A program made the translations under genes and the position numbers. Source: Trichobilharzia szidati (taxonomy: Eukaryota; Platyhelminthes; Trematoda; Strigeidida; Schistosomatidae). Taken from it: a stretch of DNA of 64,000 nt. Positions 1 to 9,978 of the stretch are shown here, piece by piece. The notes beneath the pieces are model-generated. The model was not told where the DNA came from and did not search any database. It was given only the letters and a program-made list of their open reading frames with translations. The DNA lies in contig OX235274.1 in NCBI GenBank assembly GCA_944472155.2, positions 34,470,052 through 34,534,051 on the forward strand, given 5' to 3'. The stretch's first letter is position 1. Each line of letters starts with the position of its first letter.

Positions 1-138
1 AAAACCAGAAGCCAATATAGAAAACTATATGCTCGCACCAGCAAGTACAAAAACTCAACCATATCCTACTTAGCTCGTGTTCTGTGTGATAAAGAAAGCA
101 TTAGGCGTGACACCTATAACTTATTAAATAGTCAGTAG
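1..138 (+). CDS. C-terminus of CR1-like reverse transcriptase (partial)
   Basis: Frame 1 is open from base 1 to TAG at 136-138 and gives 45 residues. The motif YARTSKYKNST followed by ARVLCDKESIRR aligns with the last 45 residues of the 297-codon ORF at 54709-55602 (YARTTKYKNST, ARVLCEETNIRK). In CR1/Jockey-group ORF2 proteins this tail lies after the reverse transcriptase domain. No lesion is visible in the part inside the window; the catalytic domain would be upstream of it. Confidence 0.75.
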   Translation, partial: KTRSQYRKLYARTSKYKNSTISYLARVLCDKESIRRDTYNLLNSQ

Positions 139-497
139 TACAACTGGATCTCGTCTTTCCAACTCACATCATCAATAGGTACAACATTTTCGTTCTTTCT
201 TTTCCTTTTCTCTCTCTTCTTTTGCCGTTATGTGCTGCTTTGTTTCTTTCTCTCGCTTACGCCAGTTAATAAAACAGCTCCCACTTTTCTAACACCTTCA
301 AAACACTGTTCAGCTTTACCTTTGCTACCGACATGCCAATGTATTGTTGTAATAATGAACTGTGGTTTCCTTAATCTATGTAGAAATCTATTTATTGATA
401 ATGTACTAACTGGATGCAATACTGTAGTAAAAATGCTGAGAATTCCATTCTGTATCACATGTACTGTTTTGGAATAAAGCAAATTATTATTATTATC
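1..497 (+). mobile_element. CR1-like non-LTR retrotransposon, 3' end (cut by window start)
   Basis: This holds the last codons of the reverse transcriptase ORF (see next entry), a 3' UTR, AATAAA at 473-478 and an ATT-repeat tail at 484-497. The end of the 3' UTR (GCTGAGAATTCCAT followed by GGAATAAAG) matches the minus-strand element at 54.4-55.6 kb, so the two are copies of one family. Only the 3' end lies inside the window. Confidence 0.8.
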
Positions 498-690
498 TAT
501 GTTAATGAAAGTGTCAATATGAAAAGTAGAATTTTTCTTAAACTATTATTATGTCAATTTAAACTTCTGATGTGGATTATTTAAAGAGTATTTCTGAAAG
601 ATTATTAACTACAGGATTTGGTAAGTGATCTGAGAGATCAAATATACCCCACTATACGTGAAGTCGACTGAATCATCTGGTAACAAACAA

Positions 691-935
691 TTTTTCCTAT
701 TCCTTTACGTTCCCAGTGGAACATAGGGCTTCAAGCTAGAGGCTTAAAGTTTCTGTAGCAGTGATGTTTATTTTTACGGGATGGGGTTGCTAGCCTCATG
801 CCTAACCTTCCTTCTTTATCAGTCTTATTACTGGCTTAGCGACATGAAGGAATGCATCAGTCAAGGACCGAACCCCGAATCAAATGCTTGTTCGGAGAGC
901 ATTCTACCGCTGTGCTACCGATTCACAACACAAAA
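691..935 (-). mobile_element. SINE-C copy (tRNA-like head, RTE tail)
   Basis: On the minus strand a tRNA-like head has an A-box-like GTAGCACAGCGGTA (905-918) and a B-box-like GGTTCGGTCC (865-874). The body contains TAAGCCAGTAATAA, AGGTTAGGCATGAGGCTAGC and GCTACAGAAACTTTAAGCC. It ends in ATGTTCCACTGGGAACG and AAAGGAATA, very like the 3' end of RTE-1. A second copy with target duplications is at 47585-47837. It is not a functional tRNA gene because no cloverleaf closes. Confidence 0.7.
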
Positions 936-1193
936 GTCATGGTATTACGAATTTTCCATGAATTTACTTTGAACCTTATTCATCTGTCCCACTAATTTAT
1001 TTAGAACGAAATGTAAACAGGAACATTACATTTATATATTACCACTTAGTTAAAAGTTTTAGTTAATGACCACTATTCATTGACAGCACCTACTAACCAC
1101 AGTACTTGTAGTAAACTGAGAAGCATTTTACTCAACTTTTCAAGTCCAAATCAATCCTATTATACTTGAAGAAAAATTCAGTTTCTCAGTGAT
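936..1193. other. Unassigned stretch
   Basis: No gene or repeat recognised up to about 1130. From 1133 to 1186 lies the left copy of a diverged direct repeat of about 54 bp (TTTTCAAGTC, AAATCAA, ACTT), which recurs at 1791-1843 on the other side of the H-RTE insertion. Confidence 0.4.
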
Positions 1194-1787
1194 TTATGTT
1201 TAATTTCACACAAACTCGATGACTCCTGGGTGAAAGCCGACACGTTGACTTCTATGACAGGAATTCAAGTGGGCATAAGAAGACAGAAGTGACGAAGATA
1301 ACCAACCAACCAACCAACAATAACAACGATTACCGACAAGGGAAATTTGAAAAAAGGTGAATTCTTTCACTTGTCTAGGCAGTCGCAGATACGGAAGGTC
1401 ATGGTAGACCTTCACCACTCTTCATCGTTATTCCTGCTTTTAAGCACCAGCGTCAAGTCACATGTTTCTTCTGTATGTGTCATAAACTCGCCGCCTGGGT
1501 CGCAGAAAGCATTTCCAACAGTCCATTGTGGACTTCCACCAACAGCTGCCCAGTTTACTCGCTTCATTTTGAAGATTAGATGGTCAATCAGGAAGAATAA
1601 ACATAATGAAACTATGGGAACGAACCGACAAAGAACCTACTTTTCAAATCATTTGAGGAGCTGAGTACTTATGTTCAACCTTGGATCCAGCTGAAGAAGA
1701 CTTCAGAAAACATGGTGAAATGAAGATATCTTGTGGAATCCCTATATTCCTATGGTGGCAGAAGAGGAATAATAATAAACAATAATT
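1194..1787 (+). mobile_element. H-RTE: half-length RTE-1 copy, degraded
   Basis: The sequence starts TTATGTTTAATTTCACAC, which corresponds to the residues just after the RT catalytic FADD motif of RTE-1. It runs through the thumb and C-terminal region (matches to VKSHVSSVC, PTVHCGLP and KIRWSIRKNKHNETMGTNRQ in shifted frames) to an AATAATAATAA tail near 1770-1787. The frame is broken many times. Two other copies (21139-21947 and 29687-30500) start at the same base. A diverged direct repeat of about 54 bp flanks it (1133-1186 and 1791-1843). Confidence 0.7.
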
Positions 1788-1843
1788 ATCCAGCTTTTCA
1801 AGTCAAAATCAACACCACCAGACTTAAAAGAAAATTTTGTTTT

Positions 1844-2172
1844 CGATATTTTCAAATATAAAAGCTCAGTTGTGATTCTTCTTTTCATACACATTATCTA
1901 AAGCAAACGAAATTCACTCATAACCTGAATGTCAGGGTTTTTTCCTATTTCAGCAGTAAGTAATGAAGGTTGGAATAGCAAAGGCAAATAATAGTTTCTT
2001 GGAATGTACAGACACTTTTTTTTGTTAAAAAGTTGGTGACAGAAGCAAATTCTAATTCTGTCTCCTTATATTCGGAAGTCAGCTCCATGATTTCTTTCAC
2101 TATTCAAAATTCACCTCAGTAGCTGTACAGACAAAAAATTCGTTAGTATCTACTATGCATATGCTTCACCAT
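1844..2172. other. Unassigned AT-rich stretch
   Basis: No ORF, RNA or repeat recognised. The missing N-terminal part and left end of the Merlin element at 2173-2751 would be expected here, but I could not identify a terminal inverted repeat by eye. Confidence 0.3.
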
Positions 2173-2751
2173 TAGAAAGATGGAGCATGCTGGAAGATGA
2201 ATGCCATCGCGCAACTACTGGGAGGAGTCAGCGTTATTGTTCATATTGACGAAATCGTTCTGATAAATAATAAATACCATTGTGATCATCCTTGGGCGAA
2301 TTATGTTTGGGTTTTGAGAATTTACGCCGCAAAAATTAAGAAAGAAGTTGTGGAAGTAACTCTCAATCGTAGTGCAGAGACTCTTCAACACACTATGCAA
2401 AGATTATCCATTCCTAGCAGTACTATTCACATAGACAAATAGATCAGATTCAATCGGTTATCAGATGTGGATTTCAACCATCAACGAGTCGACCATTCAG
2501 ATGGATGTGTCAATCACCTTGCTGGAACCCATACAAACTTGGTCGATGGCTTTGGGAGAGGACTGGAAAATAATGTAACACAAAAAGAACTCACCTCCAG
2601 TCACCTTGATGAACACATGTACAGAAACTGGTTTAACTTAAAAACTGATACTCCTCATTATAATTGGGGGATATTTTCAAGTCATATATCAGAGAAAAGT
2701 ATCCTGTTTAATGTGTTTTATCATTATCCTCTGTACTTCTGTTGTAAATAG
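2173..2751 (+). pseudogene. Merlin / IS1595-like DDE transposase, broken
   Basis: Two collinear open segments (2197-2442 and 2467-2751) lie in one frame, separated by a TAG at 2440-2442. The first has VHIDE (first catalytic D), YVWVLRIY, NRSAETLQHTM and STIHID (second D). The second has VDHSDGCVNHLAGTHTN and SSHLDEHMYR. This order matches the ISXO2/IS1595-type domain of Merlin transposases (IDE, WVFG, RSAETL, TIHSD, VNHS, P.TGAHTN, EG, HLDE.MWR). The residue expected to be the third acidic residue (E in IEG of relatives) reads D in LVDGFG. The N-terminus is missing (stop at 2173). Merlin elements are known from schistosomes. The copy is dead because of the internal stop and truncation. Moderate to high confidence from motif order alone. 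Confidence 0.72.
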
Positions 2752-3254
2752 GTGGATTTTCTGCCTGGTCACCTCAAGATGAGTTCTGCGTTCACATTTT
2801 GTAAATTTGTCATCACGTCATCATTGAAGAGATTCCAGAATCTATTTTTTCCTCAATTGTTCTATATAATCGTTCACTAAGATCCTCCTTTACTAATCAG
2901 TGTTGTTCTTCTACAGCAGATTTAACCACTAACAGCTAAGAGTTCATAGAGGTTACCGATAGTAAACTTTCATTAAACCACTGAACACATCAATATTAGC
3001 ATGAAAAATGTAATTATTTAGCATTTATGTTTAATGACCACGTATAACTCTGGTAGGTGGTAAATAAACCTTGTAGTTGTGTTTAATCACCTTGACAACA
3101 TCTTAGCGTACAAAGCAACAAAATGCATATACCACACGGTAGATGTAAAATAGGCTAAAATAGGCATTAATTAAAATTAAAGGGCGTTTGAGTAAGTAGT
3201 AAAAAAGTAAAGTTAAAAAAATACTGCCTTTCAAAGTCACTTTGGTGTACACAT
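2752..3254. other. Unassigned intergenic stretch
   Basis: Nothing recognised. The right end of the Merlin element should lie here, but no terminal inverted repeat pair was found by eye. Confidence 0.3.
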
Positions 3255-4705
3255 TTATTATTATTATTATTGTTTCCTTTAGTTCCTAGAGGAATATAGA
3301 GCTTCAACCACACGTCTGCATTGCGTTCGGTTCTCCGCCAACATTTTCACTTAGCTCCACATCTGCCGACATGCCTTCATCTCCTCTTCAAATGACCTTC
3401 TCCATATCAACCCACCCTTGCACTGAAAACCGACTCGTTGCTTCTCGTTCGGGCTCCACTACAGTGATGGCCTGGCGTATGATGTCACTCACTTGATGGT
3501 TTGTTTTCTCAGAGTATGGCCAATCCACCTCCATATCTTCCTGCAGATTTGTTGCACATTCGATTCCTGCTGGGTTGGTTGGTTGATTTGTTCATTGCCA
3601 CATATCCCTGTTGCTGATCTTTTCCGGCCCAACATCTGATCTTGAGCGAAGTACTGAGCGAAGACAGCTGTTGACGCAGGTATGTAGTTTGTTTGAGGTG
3701 CTCTTCATGACGCTCCAAGTCTTTAATCCATCTGTGTAATAGCACTGACTTCACATTAGAGTTAAAATCCGGATCTTATTTTTCATGCCAAGTGCTGTTG
3801 ACCTCCACGCAGACTTGAAAGAAGTGAAAGCTTGCCTTGCTTTCCCAATCCTCGCTTTGATATTCTCACCAATTCCATCCGCCTGTAGTTGAAACGATGC
3901 TTCCCAGGTAGGTAGGTAGGAGTGTGGCGAGAGCTGTCTACTAGCCAAATTGGTAGATAGTAATTTACGTCAATATTTACGTTCTCAAGATTTGTCGTGA
4001 GAAAATGTGAACAAAGATTGATTCAAAACCGACCACAGCAGACTTTGCGTAGGCGGATGCAGTTAACATATAGAGGATTTGACATTCAAGAAACAGTCAC
4101 AAATAGATGGAAGATTAACTTTACGTGAGAAACAACCAATCGGAAGACTGTGTTTGTTTGCTTAAATATCCATAGTAATGTACATGAAAATATATAAATA
4201 TGCGTTGATTTCCTTAATAAATGATCTGTTGCCTGACTCTTGCCTTCTGTCGTTACAGGAGGAGGTTGCTTCTTTCAAATTTCTCCCATTTATGCTGATT
4301 GTTGTCTGTTGTTGTTGTTGTTGCTGTGGCTGTTAATGTTGGCCAGGAATCTTCACCACCTCTGTTTTTCTATGTTCACCTGAAAGAAGTCCTATCTTTG
4401 TTGCTTCTTCTATCGCCAACGTTTTGCTTTTTACTTGCAAATCTTCCAGTTTGTGTGAAATCAGACATATATCATCGGCGAAGTCCAGATCCTTCAAGAT
4501 TTTTGTGTGAGTCCATTTTATGCCTGTTTCCTCATTGCCCGCTGTCTGTCGCATTATCCAGTCTACCACAGTCAGGAAAATCATTGAAGATAGTAGGCGG
4601 CCAGCCAGCTTGTCTTACTCCCGTCTTCACTTCAAAGGATTCCATAAGTTTACCATTCTGGATTACTTGGCGTGAAGCATTGTCGTACAACTGTTGGGAA
4701 TACAC
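3255..4705 (-). mobile_element. RTE-1 retrotransposon, 5'-truncated, split by LTR-A
   Basis: Read on the minus strand, the 3' end is an ATT repeat at 3257-3272 preceded by GGAACTAAAGGAAACA. Upstream come the C-terminal region (3290-3760), thumb (3770-3918) and, beyond an inserted LTR (3923-4257), the RT palm with FADDICLISHKLEDL around 4440-4500. Next is WIMRQTAGNEETGIKWTHTK, then a GVRQ-like motif near 4600-4620. The element stops near 4705 inside the RT domain, so the endonuclease is missing. Frames are broken. RTE proteins normally carry an APE endonuclease followed by RT, and FADD is the RT active-site motif. Confidence 0.85.
3923..4257 (+). mobile_element. Solo LTR (LTR-A) inserted in RTE-1
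   Basis: A 335-bp segment begins TGTGGCGAGAG and ends CGTTACA, with a CAACCAATCGGAAGAC CCAAT-type box, TATAAATATGCG and AATAAATGATCTG near its 3' part. It interrupts RTE-1 exactly between AGGTAGGTAG and GAGGTTGCTTC, which are contiguous in other RTE-1 copies. It is flanked by a 4-bp direct repeat GGAG (3919-3922 and 4258-4261). Four copies occur in the window, all without internal region, as expected for LTR-LTR recombination of a gypsy-type element. Confidence 0.85.
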
Positions 4706-5882
4706 ATTAGAAAGCTAAATGAAAATTGGTACCCATTCCTATTTGATTCTACTAACTTTCTTAACTGTACCCTTTTGTGGTGAAATGTCTCACTCCTATA
4801 CAGCTTTCCAATCTATAACTAATCCATTGTTTATTAACAAATGTCTTCATGATTATTATCCCAAACCTTTGACAAGAAATCATCTATTGGTAAGGATATC
4901 TACAGATGGTATTCTTACATCTTCAGTTGGTGTAGTTTGAAAGCACGACTCAATAGCTAAAACTCCACCGTTCCGAAAATGTCTGTTAACTTCAAGTTCT
5001 ATTTTTTAAGATGCTGTTTATGTTCCTCAGCGAAAATTCCTACAATGCTTTGATTTGGGCATTAGGTAGTAATTAATGCTACACGGTTAGTCCTTCCTTT
5101 GGTGCAGATTGAACTCTATAAGACATTGACTGATCTTGACTGATAGAATTCAGTCTGAAAAAACGAAGGATTAGATTCATGACATCAGTTATTTCTTGCC
5201 TAGTGTGCAATCAAACTATACATTACAGTCCAAAGAGGAGATCACTCGTAAGCCCAAATAGCTTGGCAATATCGTCTTCGACTGCAGCACTGGGAGACAC
5301 TGTTTCAAGTTTCAGGTGGAACATGAGTTCCTTCAAGACTGAAGATACGCCTTGATGACAGGCACGAAACCTAAGTCCAAAACTTCATCCCGATTGTCTT
5401 CAACAGTCTAAAACCACTCTCTAAAATATAATGATTTTGTGATGAAAATATCGATTGGCATAAACGGGAGAAGTGATAATCACAACAAATAATTTGAATA
5501 AACTGATTTCTTTTCCGGCCTAAAATATATATATACATATAAATTTTTTCGTTAGAAAATAGGACTACAAAAATATATTTTTTATTTGAGTATCATTCAT
5601 CAATATCATTATGCTTTGAATAATTAAATAGTTTCTTAACATCTTTCTCCCTATTTTCTGAATAAAATACACAAAGCGTAAAGAGAACTTGTCACTTTCT
5701 CCACTTTTTCATCCTATTTTTCCAACCTTATTTCACTATGAATTATTAACTGAATAGTAGATTTTCATTAGTGATGAGAAACTTTGCCTATCTAGAATCA
5801 TTATAAATGTTCTGTGGGGAACATATAGATTTTAACAGAACATCTTAATTTATCCTTGTTCTTGCTAGTCTTCTACAGCGAA
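4706..5882. other. Unassigned stretch
   Basis: No coding signal accepted; ORF 4719-4940 has no recognisable feature. A short piece at 5090-5150 (GGTGCAGATTGAACTCTAT) resembles 17495-17530 (GGTGCAGACTGAATTCTAT), suggesting a small dispersed repeat. A TA-rich run lies at 5526-5545. Confidence 0.35.
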
Positions 5883-6310
5883 CTCCGAGATTGAAAATAA
5901 GCTCTCATCATCTCCCTGAACGATCTCCTCCATGTCACCCTGTGACTCACGCCCAACTCGTCATTTACCATTCAGGTTTGACTCTAGTGTTGGCCTTCGT
6001 TTCGCAAGATATCACCCAACAAACTCCCCAATATGTACCCGATCCATCTGCATTTTGTTCGAAATACTTCTTTAAAAATAGGTTATTGGTTGGCTCACCG
6101 CCTGCCAGACGTCCTTGTTCCTAATTGTTTCTCACTGGCCATATGATGTGTTCAGTAAGGAGACATCGAAGTAAGCAGGTTTTGGTGAACACCTGCAATG
6201 GATGGCTGAAAATGCTTCCCATCACTCGGGAGTCAAGATGCTTACTCATATAGATGAACTTACTGACCTAACATCGGTGATGTATATCCGAATTTCGTTG
6301 TTATTGAGCA
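5883..6310 (-). mobile_element. RTE-2 C-terminal fragment, very degraded
   Basis: The minus strand keeps landmarks of RTE C-terminal regions in order: the equivalents of CTCTTCACATGACCTCC, TTCCCTTTCGGGTTCCA, GTGTGATGTCAC and ATTTGTTCG can be followed through 5905-6080. The remainder towards 6310 (AACTTACTGACCTAACATC, AATCCGAATTTCG-like) matches the thumb region. It resembles 25140-25530 more than the young RTE-1 copies. No frame remains open. Confidence 0.6.
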
Positions 6311-6844
6311 GATTTCCGAACTGACTTCAGAGTGATGAAGTTTTTGTGATTTGAAAGTAATTGGGCATTATTATTATGGCATGACTAATACTTCGAAGTA
6401 AGTAATTTTTGATTTTAATGGTTTTGTTTCTTCTCTAACAGGACTCTTTTATCAGAAAACCGAAGTGGCTTGGCCGAATAATGGAAACTCTGTCGGTCGA
6501 TTTCTCTCTTGAGTAATTAGTTTATTGACTGAAATCCCTTTGGTATAATCTTTAATTCACTTTTAAATTTATTTTTAAACTTGCATCAAAGATTTTGACC
6601 TTGAATAATCAGTTATTTTTGTTTCAATGAGCTGGAAATGAACACACCTTCCGAATTGTTATCTTCGATCAGAATCTCTGACAGTGATAACCTGATTTTC
6701 TGAACTTCTTACCTGAATCAACTGGATTCTGAAGCTGCGTTATTATAAATTACTCGTTGTGAATAGTTGAATTTTTTCCACAATTCTTTTTTTGCAGTCA
6801 GAATTTCAAGAAATAAGTCAATGTCTGGAACAGAAGATCTCATT
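6311..6844. other. Unassigned AT-rich stretch
   Basis: Nothing recognised on either strand. Confidence 0.3.
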
Positions 6845-7015
6845 TTTTTTATTACAGCTTGATTCCACGCCGTATTTTTGGTACAAATATGGCATTTTCA
6901 GCATGTGATATCGGTAGCCCAAATTTTGCAGGCCGACCATTGATATCAGGTGTACGTCGGCAGGGAATCGAACCCCGGACCATGGATATGGTCGGCGAGG
7001 GTCCTAACCACTCTC
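6845..7015 (-). mobile_element. SINE-A copy
   Basis: The minus strand reads GTTAGGACCCTCGCCGACC, CCATGGTCCGGGGTTCGATTC (B-box-like), GGTCGGCCTGC, GGGCTACCGATATCACATGC and GGCGTGGAATCAAGCTGTAA, followed by an A-rich end (T-run at 6843-6851). The first bases of the tRNA-like head (GTCGGTGGCACAGTGG in other copies) are missing. Five copies are present in the window. Confidence 0.75.
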
Positions 7016-7090
7016 AAGAGTTAATTTGTAGGGATCTTATTTGTTTAAAGTTCTGTTACAGACTGATATTAGTTAGACAACCACTAAAAG

Positions 7091-8518
7091 TCAGGTTCCA
7101 AGAATATAGAAAATCAAAACAAGTAATTCAGCAAAGAGACTTTTTTCAACGAATTTATCGTCTAGCTGTACAATCGTATTTAAGTGGTTTTTTAAGAAGT
7201 TGTATCCGGTGTGGGAATCGAAAAATAGGTGTGAATGCATAAAATAATAATAATATGAAATGCAATTAAAACTAAAATGTTTGTGATTATAATCGTAGTT
7301 AAATGTCAAGTGGCAAAGCAAATTAATGTCATATATATAGAATAATTCATAGGATGAATAGAACTTGAAAAAGGGTGTGCAATCATAGGATTAGTAGACA
7401 AATCGAATAAAATAAAACGTTACGTAATATTGTGTGAAATTTAATAGCATAGAGTTTAATGTTGTAAAAAAGAATTTAATTTGAATGACAAGTGGAACAA
7501 GTGGAATAATACCAGGAACAATTCAAAGTGAGAATAGTAATAGTAACAATTGACGTAATAAAGGAAGACAATACAAAATGAATAAACAAAATGAAAGAAA
7601 ATGAAAAACTGGTATAGCCAAAATATGAATAGAGGTTAGCATACTTTAGCATAGAGGGATTAAGACCATGAAAGTTGGAGGGTTGAACGAACTTTTTCTG
7701 TACACAGAGATCTGGCTTTTCTGTTTCGATAGCCAAAGATGGCTTCAGCAATACAGATGAGTCGGGTACGTAGGGATTTGGGTAGATTACTCTTTGCCTT
7801 GTAGATGACTTTGAAGGCGGAGGCTATAGAGATTGGGTGATCATTATCGACCAGATGTTCAATGATCGCGCTTCTTATTGCTCCACTTCCACCTTTTCGT
7901 AACCATGCAGGATAGTGTTCTTGCACCCTCTTGGACAAAACTCGAGTCAAAAGACCGATATACCTAGCTCCACACAAGCAGGTGAATTGATAAACACACA
8001 TAGAGTTGGTCAACAGTGGGATCTTGTCCTTCAGGTTATTGAACAGTAATGATCGACCAGTAAAAGCTATTCTCAGAGATACAGCAGTGAAGGTTCTTTA
8101 CAGGGACTATGATATCCTTTGTTTCATGATATCGGAACTAAGTCCCCTTTGAATTCCAAGCTCATGTACAGTAGTTTCTTGGGTGCGAATGATAAGTCAC
8201 GTTTTTTAGGATTTGAATGTTTATTCTTGTCTTTAAAACGTGGTGGAAATCCGTTTTCTATTAGGATTTTCCTCATCTTCCACAGTATCAGTGCTACATA
8301 TGCGCCGAATGCAAGTGGCAAGCAACCGGACCAGGTTTCGTTTTCGACCAATGGGTACCAAGCTGTAGAAGTTTCATTCAATTCCCTCACTGGATATAAC
8401 TTCCTAATAAAAACCATATAAATACGATTGTACAGCTTGATGATAAATTCGTTGAAAAGAGTCTCTTCACTGAATCACCACTTGTTTTGATTTTCTAAGA
8501 ATATATCTTGTAACCTGA
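7091..8518 (-). mobile_element. PLE-1 with inverted terminal fragments
   Basis: This is a 5'-truncated Penelope-like element read on the minus strand. It has RT C-terminal linker, GIY-YIG domain, 3' UTR and a 3' end at 7091-7215 (GCTGTACAATCGTATTTA, GAGACTTTTTTCAACGAA). On the 5' side the same 3'-terminal sequence is repeated in opposite orientation at 8385-8518. The two arms share AAAATCAAAACAAGT, ATTCAG, CAACGAATTTATC and CTGTACAATCGTATTTA. PLEs are known to carry direct or inverted terminal copies (pLTRs) and to be 5'-truncated. Confidence 0.8.
7660..8417 (-). pseudogene. PLE-1 RT C-terminus plus GIY-YIG endonuclease, broken
   Basis: Two minus-strand open segments are joined by a short damaged stretch (8014-8123). 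Segment 8124-8417 carries the linker after the RT (RKILIENGFPPRF, MSLEFKGD). Segment 7660-8013 carries the GIY-YIG domain: MCVYQFTCLCGARYIG at residues 5-20, SKRVQEHYPAWL at 27-38, IIEHLVDNDH and FKVIYKAKSNL, ending in a C-terminal ICIAEAI stretch. In PLEs this domain nicks the target for reverse transcription. It is followed at 7215-7660 by an AT-rich 3' UTR. The copy is not functional because the RT is missing and the frame is shifted. Confidence 0.8.
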
Positions 8519-8539
8519 ATGTTCTGCTTTCATACGCCG

Positions 8540-8640
8540 GTGTTAGCTACTTACTAATGAACAGTCCCAAACAAGGACGGTATTGCTGTCCAGTACTGCG
8601 GGATAGTTTTCCGTAGCCCTCTGACTGATGTTAGTCAATG
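8540..8640 (+). mobile_element. SINE-B 3' fragment
   Basis: It contains a decayed hammerhead-like module, AACAGTCCCAAACAAGGACGG and GCTGTCCAGTACTGC, followed by a remnant of the SINE-B tail (TCTGACTGATGTTAG). The tRNA-like head is absent. It abuts the outer end of the PLE-1 inverted arm. Confidence 0.55.
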
Positions 8641-8714
8641 ACCATAAGTGAATCGAATCAAATCATCATAAATTAACTTTTGGAAATTAGTTTGATGCTC
8701 TCTAGCAATTGGAT

Positions 8715-8995
8715 ACAGGATGATGTAGCCTAGAAATTCTAGTGATACCTCGTGACTAGTGGGGTCCACGGGATCGAACCTAAGGATCAATACTAACCGA
8801 GGAGGTTGGCAGAAGGTGGAATTCATGGGCTATAGAATCCAGTCCAAGTGTCTCAATGGTCTACGATGTTGCCTAGTTTCCTGCATGTTCATGCGTTTCA
8901 ATCATGGCTGTGAGTGAGTACTGCTGAAAGGTCTGAAACTAGGACAAAACAGCTATCTAGCAACTTTTGCTGTTTTTCAATGATTCTTTAATTAA
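8715..8995 (+). mobile_element. SINE-B copy with hammerhead-like module
   Basis: The order is leader (CTCGTGACTAGTGGGGTCC and GGCAGAAGGTGGAATTCATG), tRNA-like segment (CCAAGTGTCTCAATGG, weak B-box), then GTACTG-CTGAAAG-GTC-TGAAACTA-GGAC at 8918-8947 followed by AAAACAGCTATC. This copy keeps the full 6-nt stem I strand GTACTG before the core, which helps to reconstruct the ancestral hammerhead layout. The copy is diverged. Confidence 0.6.
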
Positions 8996-9647
8996 TATCA
9001 ATCCGTGAAGTAGCTTAAAGCAGTTTATTGAAATATAAATTGTTGCTTGGTTGTTTGTCTTTTTTTGCAATTATTAGTTTTATTCAAGAATTTGAATGAA
9101 ATTCGCCATTTGCTTCTTCTCTTTCTTTTCATTGTTATGAAAACCTGATTAAATTAAAAATTCAAATCAAGAAAAGCCAACTTTTCAATGTGTTTATTAT
9201 CATGCTTTAGAATTGATAAAAAAAATTTTTTTTTCTGCATTCATTTACACAGAATAAATGACATGACAATTAAGCGTTTTTGGTAAAAAAAAATAAACAT
9301 CAAGGGAAACTTAATCAACCTTCTTTATTTATGTTTCTTCTATTGTGCTACTTTATTGAAGTTGAATATATGTAACAAAGACAAGGAGAAGAAAGAAACT
9401 GTGGATGAGCTATTCATTTTAAAAGCAATTGACCATCATTCAAATTGACTATAAAAACATTCATCCTTTTCTTGTTTTTTTTTTATTTTTTTGCTGTTTG
9501 CAATCATTTGTTCGATGGAAATATTATTTGCCAGCTAAAGATATTTCTAATTATTTTGCTTTCCCGTTTAATTTATCTTGATTTGAGTGGAACTGTGTGT
9601 TGTGTTCTTTTTCATAATTTTTCTGTTATTATTTTTTATTATTTTAT
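8996..9647. other. Unassigned, strongly AT-rich stretch
   Basis: No repeat or gene recognised. The only notable open frame (9445-9657, plus strand) is a low-complexity F/I/L-rich translation of T-rich DNA, not a credible protein. Confidence 0.35.
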
Positions 9648-9822
9648 GATAACTTGATTCTACACAGTATATTTTGGTACAAGTATGGAATTTTCAACAT
9701 GTGATATCGGTAGCCCGAATTTACCAGGCCTACCATTGATATCAGGTGTGAGGCGACCGAGGATCGAACTCCGGACTATGGGCATGGTCTGTGAGAGTGC
9801 TAACCGCTGTGCCAACGACGCA
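9648..9822 (-). mobile_element. SINE-A copy
   Basis: Minus strand: GCGTCGTTGGCACAGCGG (A-box-like), GGAGTTCGATCCTCGG (B-box-like), GGTAGGCCTGG, GGGCTACCGATATCACATG and a GTGTAGAATCAAG 3' end. It is nearly complete relative to the copy at 45664-45850. Confidence 0.75.
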
Positions 9823-9978
9823 TATTCCAATCTACCCTCGAAATATATATATATATTTGAGCTGGAAGAAATGTTTGATACACAGGACATGACTGGAACA
9901 AAATAGTAAATGCTTTAGAAAAAATTATTGCTTACCTGTTTACCTAACCGAAACTTCCTTCAGTAACTCACAGTCACA

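Noticed and set aside
2215..2400. 61-codon minus-strand ORF
   Set aside because: Antisense to the Merlin transposase segment.
4719..4940. 73-codon plus-strand ORF with hydrophobic start resembling a signal peptide
   Set aside because: Too short and without a recognisable domain, promoter or splice context.
5330..5375. TTGATGACAGGCACGAAACC as a hammerhead core
   Set aside because: No stem II or stem I complementarity; not in a SINE-B or SM-alpha context.
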